Of a stretch of 64,000 nucleotides of DNA, positions 63,238 through 64,000 are shown in pieces. Location: NCBI GenBank assembly GCA_900095095.1, contig FMBT01000398.1, positions 62,001 to 126,000 of the forward strand. The letters run 5' to 3'. The position numbers and the translations under genes are program-made. Each line of letters begins with the position of its first letter. Positions within the stretch are counted from its first letter, which is position 1. The notes below the pieces were generated by a model, which searched no databases, had not been told where the DNA came from, and worked only from the letters and a program-made list of their open reading frames with translations. The stretch comes from Fragilariopsis cylindrus CCMP1102. Its lineage: Eukaryota; Bacillariophyta; Bacillariophyceae; Bacillariales; Bacillariaceae.

Positions 63238-63248
63238 CGTTACTGTAT

Positions 63249-63320
63249 TGCCCTGTCGTAGAATCGAACTACGGTTTCCGCAACCACAATGCAGGGTCCT
63301 AACCAATGGACGAACAGGGC
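63249..63320 (-). tRNA. tRNA-His (GUG)
   Basis: 72 nt without intron. Acceptor GCCCTGT pairs with ACAGGGC, discriminator A; D arm GTCC..TTGGTTA..GGAC; anticodon arm CTGCA-TTGTGGT-TGCGG with anticodon GTG; T arm CGTAG-TTCGATT-CTACG. The A and B box promoters are intact. The extra G at position -1 needed by HisRS is not encoded (the base there is A), as expected for a eukaryotic nuclear gene where Thg1 adds it. It is the only tRNA seen in the window. Confidence 0.95.
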
Positions 63321-63574
63321 TTATCGAATTTATGTACGTTTATAAAGAAATCGCGCTATAATAATAATTGTAAAAGCTTCGTTTCAGTGTGTCAATGCAG
63401 CCAAAAAATGGCAATCAACTCAACAACAATCACAACAACATATAAATTCAGACAATTTTCAATCACAAGAACAGTATTACGTATGTAAATCTGTAAAGGC
63501 AGAATTCGTGAGTAGTGGTGATCGTATCATAGGACACCACGAACATATCAATGTCATTGCTCAACTTGTGTGTT
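63321..63574. other. Spacer between tRNA and kinase remnant
   Basis: Nothing is recognised apart from AT-rich sequence; the tRNA 5' flank lies here. Confidence 0.4.
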
Positions 63575-64000
63575 TTGAGGCACACTTTTCAAGTCCATTC
63601 GATCATCCTAATATCATGAGAATGAGGGGTCAGAGCGCCAAATGGGTTGGATAGTATATTTGCTAAGAAGAATTATCACGATGGAATGATCGGAGTTTTT
63701 TGGAAAGAGGAATTACGATATTGGTCACGGCGGATTCTTTCTGTTGACGGATCTACTACAAGAAAGACTTGACCAACGAATCGTTTGATCGATATAATTT
63801 CACGACGACAAAGACGACGGTAATGACTCCTTAGCAGTTCTCTACCTAAAGAATATTGACGAACATAATGTTTGTTTGCAACTTGCTTCGGCACTTGAAT
63901 GTGTCCCTAGTCGGAATATTATATACCGTGATTTGAAGCCAACCAACATTGGCTTCACTTGTGATAGAACATTAAATCTTTTTGACTTTGGTTTGGCATG
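63575..64000 (+). pseudogene. Protein kinase, decayed, cut by the window end
   Basis: Kinase pieces are in the right order but in three frames: FDHPNIMRMRG (about 63598; the HPNI segment of the N-lobe), GGFFLLTDLLQERLDQRI (about 63729; hinge and alpha-D region) and QLASALECVPSRN..IIYRDLKPTNIGF...LNLFDFGLA (about 63880-64000; catalytic loop and DFG). The catalytic Asp, Lys and DFG are intact. RDLKPTNIGF is a common form in diatom Ser/Thr kinases, from memory. Three frames within 400 bp suggest a pseudogene, unless small introns lie between. The C-lobe is beyond the window. Confidence 0.6.

Larger units (their letters stand above)
58330..63248. other. Long gene-poor region of different texture
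   Basis: From about 59.1 kb onward the sequence lacks the trinucleotide runs typical of the rest and contains a 188 bp tandem array. The only longish frames (62029-62304 and 62234-62704, minus) overlap each other in different frames and show no recognisable motif, for example DKALYYWNYWDGDGLICIA. I cannot name any element here. A 20 bp perfect palindrome lies at 58613-58632. Confidence 0.5.

Overview
The window is nuclear DNA of a protist, most likely a pennate diatom of the Fragilariopsis/Pseudo-nitzschia kind. The reasons are: AT-rich sequence full of trinucleotide repeats; proteins padded with Asn, Ser, Thr and Asp runs; a three-exon gene with GT-AG introns; an AP2-domain protein; a C-terminal CxxC-rich protein type and an ankyrin-like protein type that I recall as expanded in diatoms; a proline-rich secreted protein with a FAS1 domain; and a eukaryotic tRNA-His. 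The species assignment is inference.

Layout. 0.1-0.9 kb: coiled-coil protein. 3.3-6.6 kb (minus): large nuclease-like protein joining a Cas4/RecB-like PD-(D/E)XK domain, four cluster-type cysteines and a DUF2779 DEDD domain; inverted copies of one ~200 bp sequence lie on both sides of it (2.0 and 8.9 kb). 10.2-14.8 kb: very large, strongly repetitive ORF (GGY-rich, GSG/DVD-rich, two membrane segments). 14.8-19.6 kb: gene-poor and built from tandem and dispersed repeats, ending in an array of about sixteen GCGGGTA/TACCCGC half-sites just before an AlkB-like dioxygenase gene with Tudor-like modules (19.8-22.1 kb). 25.1-26.4 kb: coiled-coil plus RGG-box protein.

27-40 kb is a virus fossil: broken remains of an SF3 (D5-type) helicase, a B-family DNA polymerase, an RNA polymerase largest subunit, a possible uracil-DNA glycosylase and unassigned genes. 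A ~5.3 kb Tc1/mariner (IS630-type) DNA transposon sits inside the DNA polymerase remnant. It has ~290 bp terminal inverted repeats, an apparently intact DD34E transposase and a 796-codon passenger gene of unknown function. A diverged ~95 bp direct repeat flanks the whole fossil block.

40.3-46.9 kb: an AP2-domain protein, a fragmentary FG-repeat-like stretch and a CxxC zinc-ribbon-like protein, the two whole genes on the minus strand. 47-51.7 kb: fragments, including members of two repeat families also found at 12, 18 and 22 kb. 51.7-53.7 kb: ankyrin-like protein with an N-terminal membrane segment. 55.5-58.3 kb: three-exon FAS1 gene. 58.3-63.2 kb: no supported gene, but a four-copy 188 bp tandem array. 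63.25 kb: tRNA-His(GUG). The window ends in a decayed protein kinase.

The genes do not form one pathway. What unifies the window is heavy repeat expansion, fossil virus DNA and transposition. The best candidates for something undescribed are the passenger-carrying Tc1/mariner element, the RNA-polymerase-bearing virus fossil, the nuclease-DUF2779 fusion and the palindromic array next to the AlkB-like gene.
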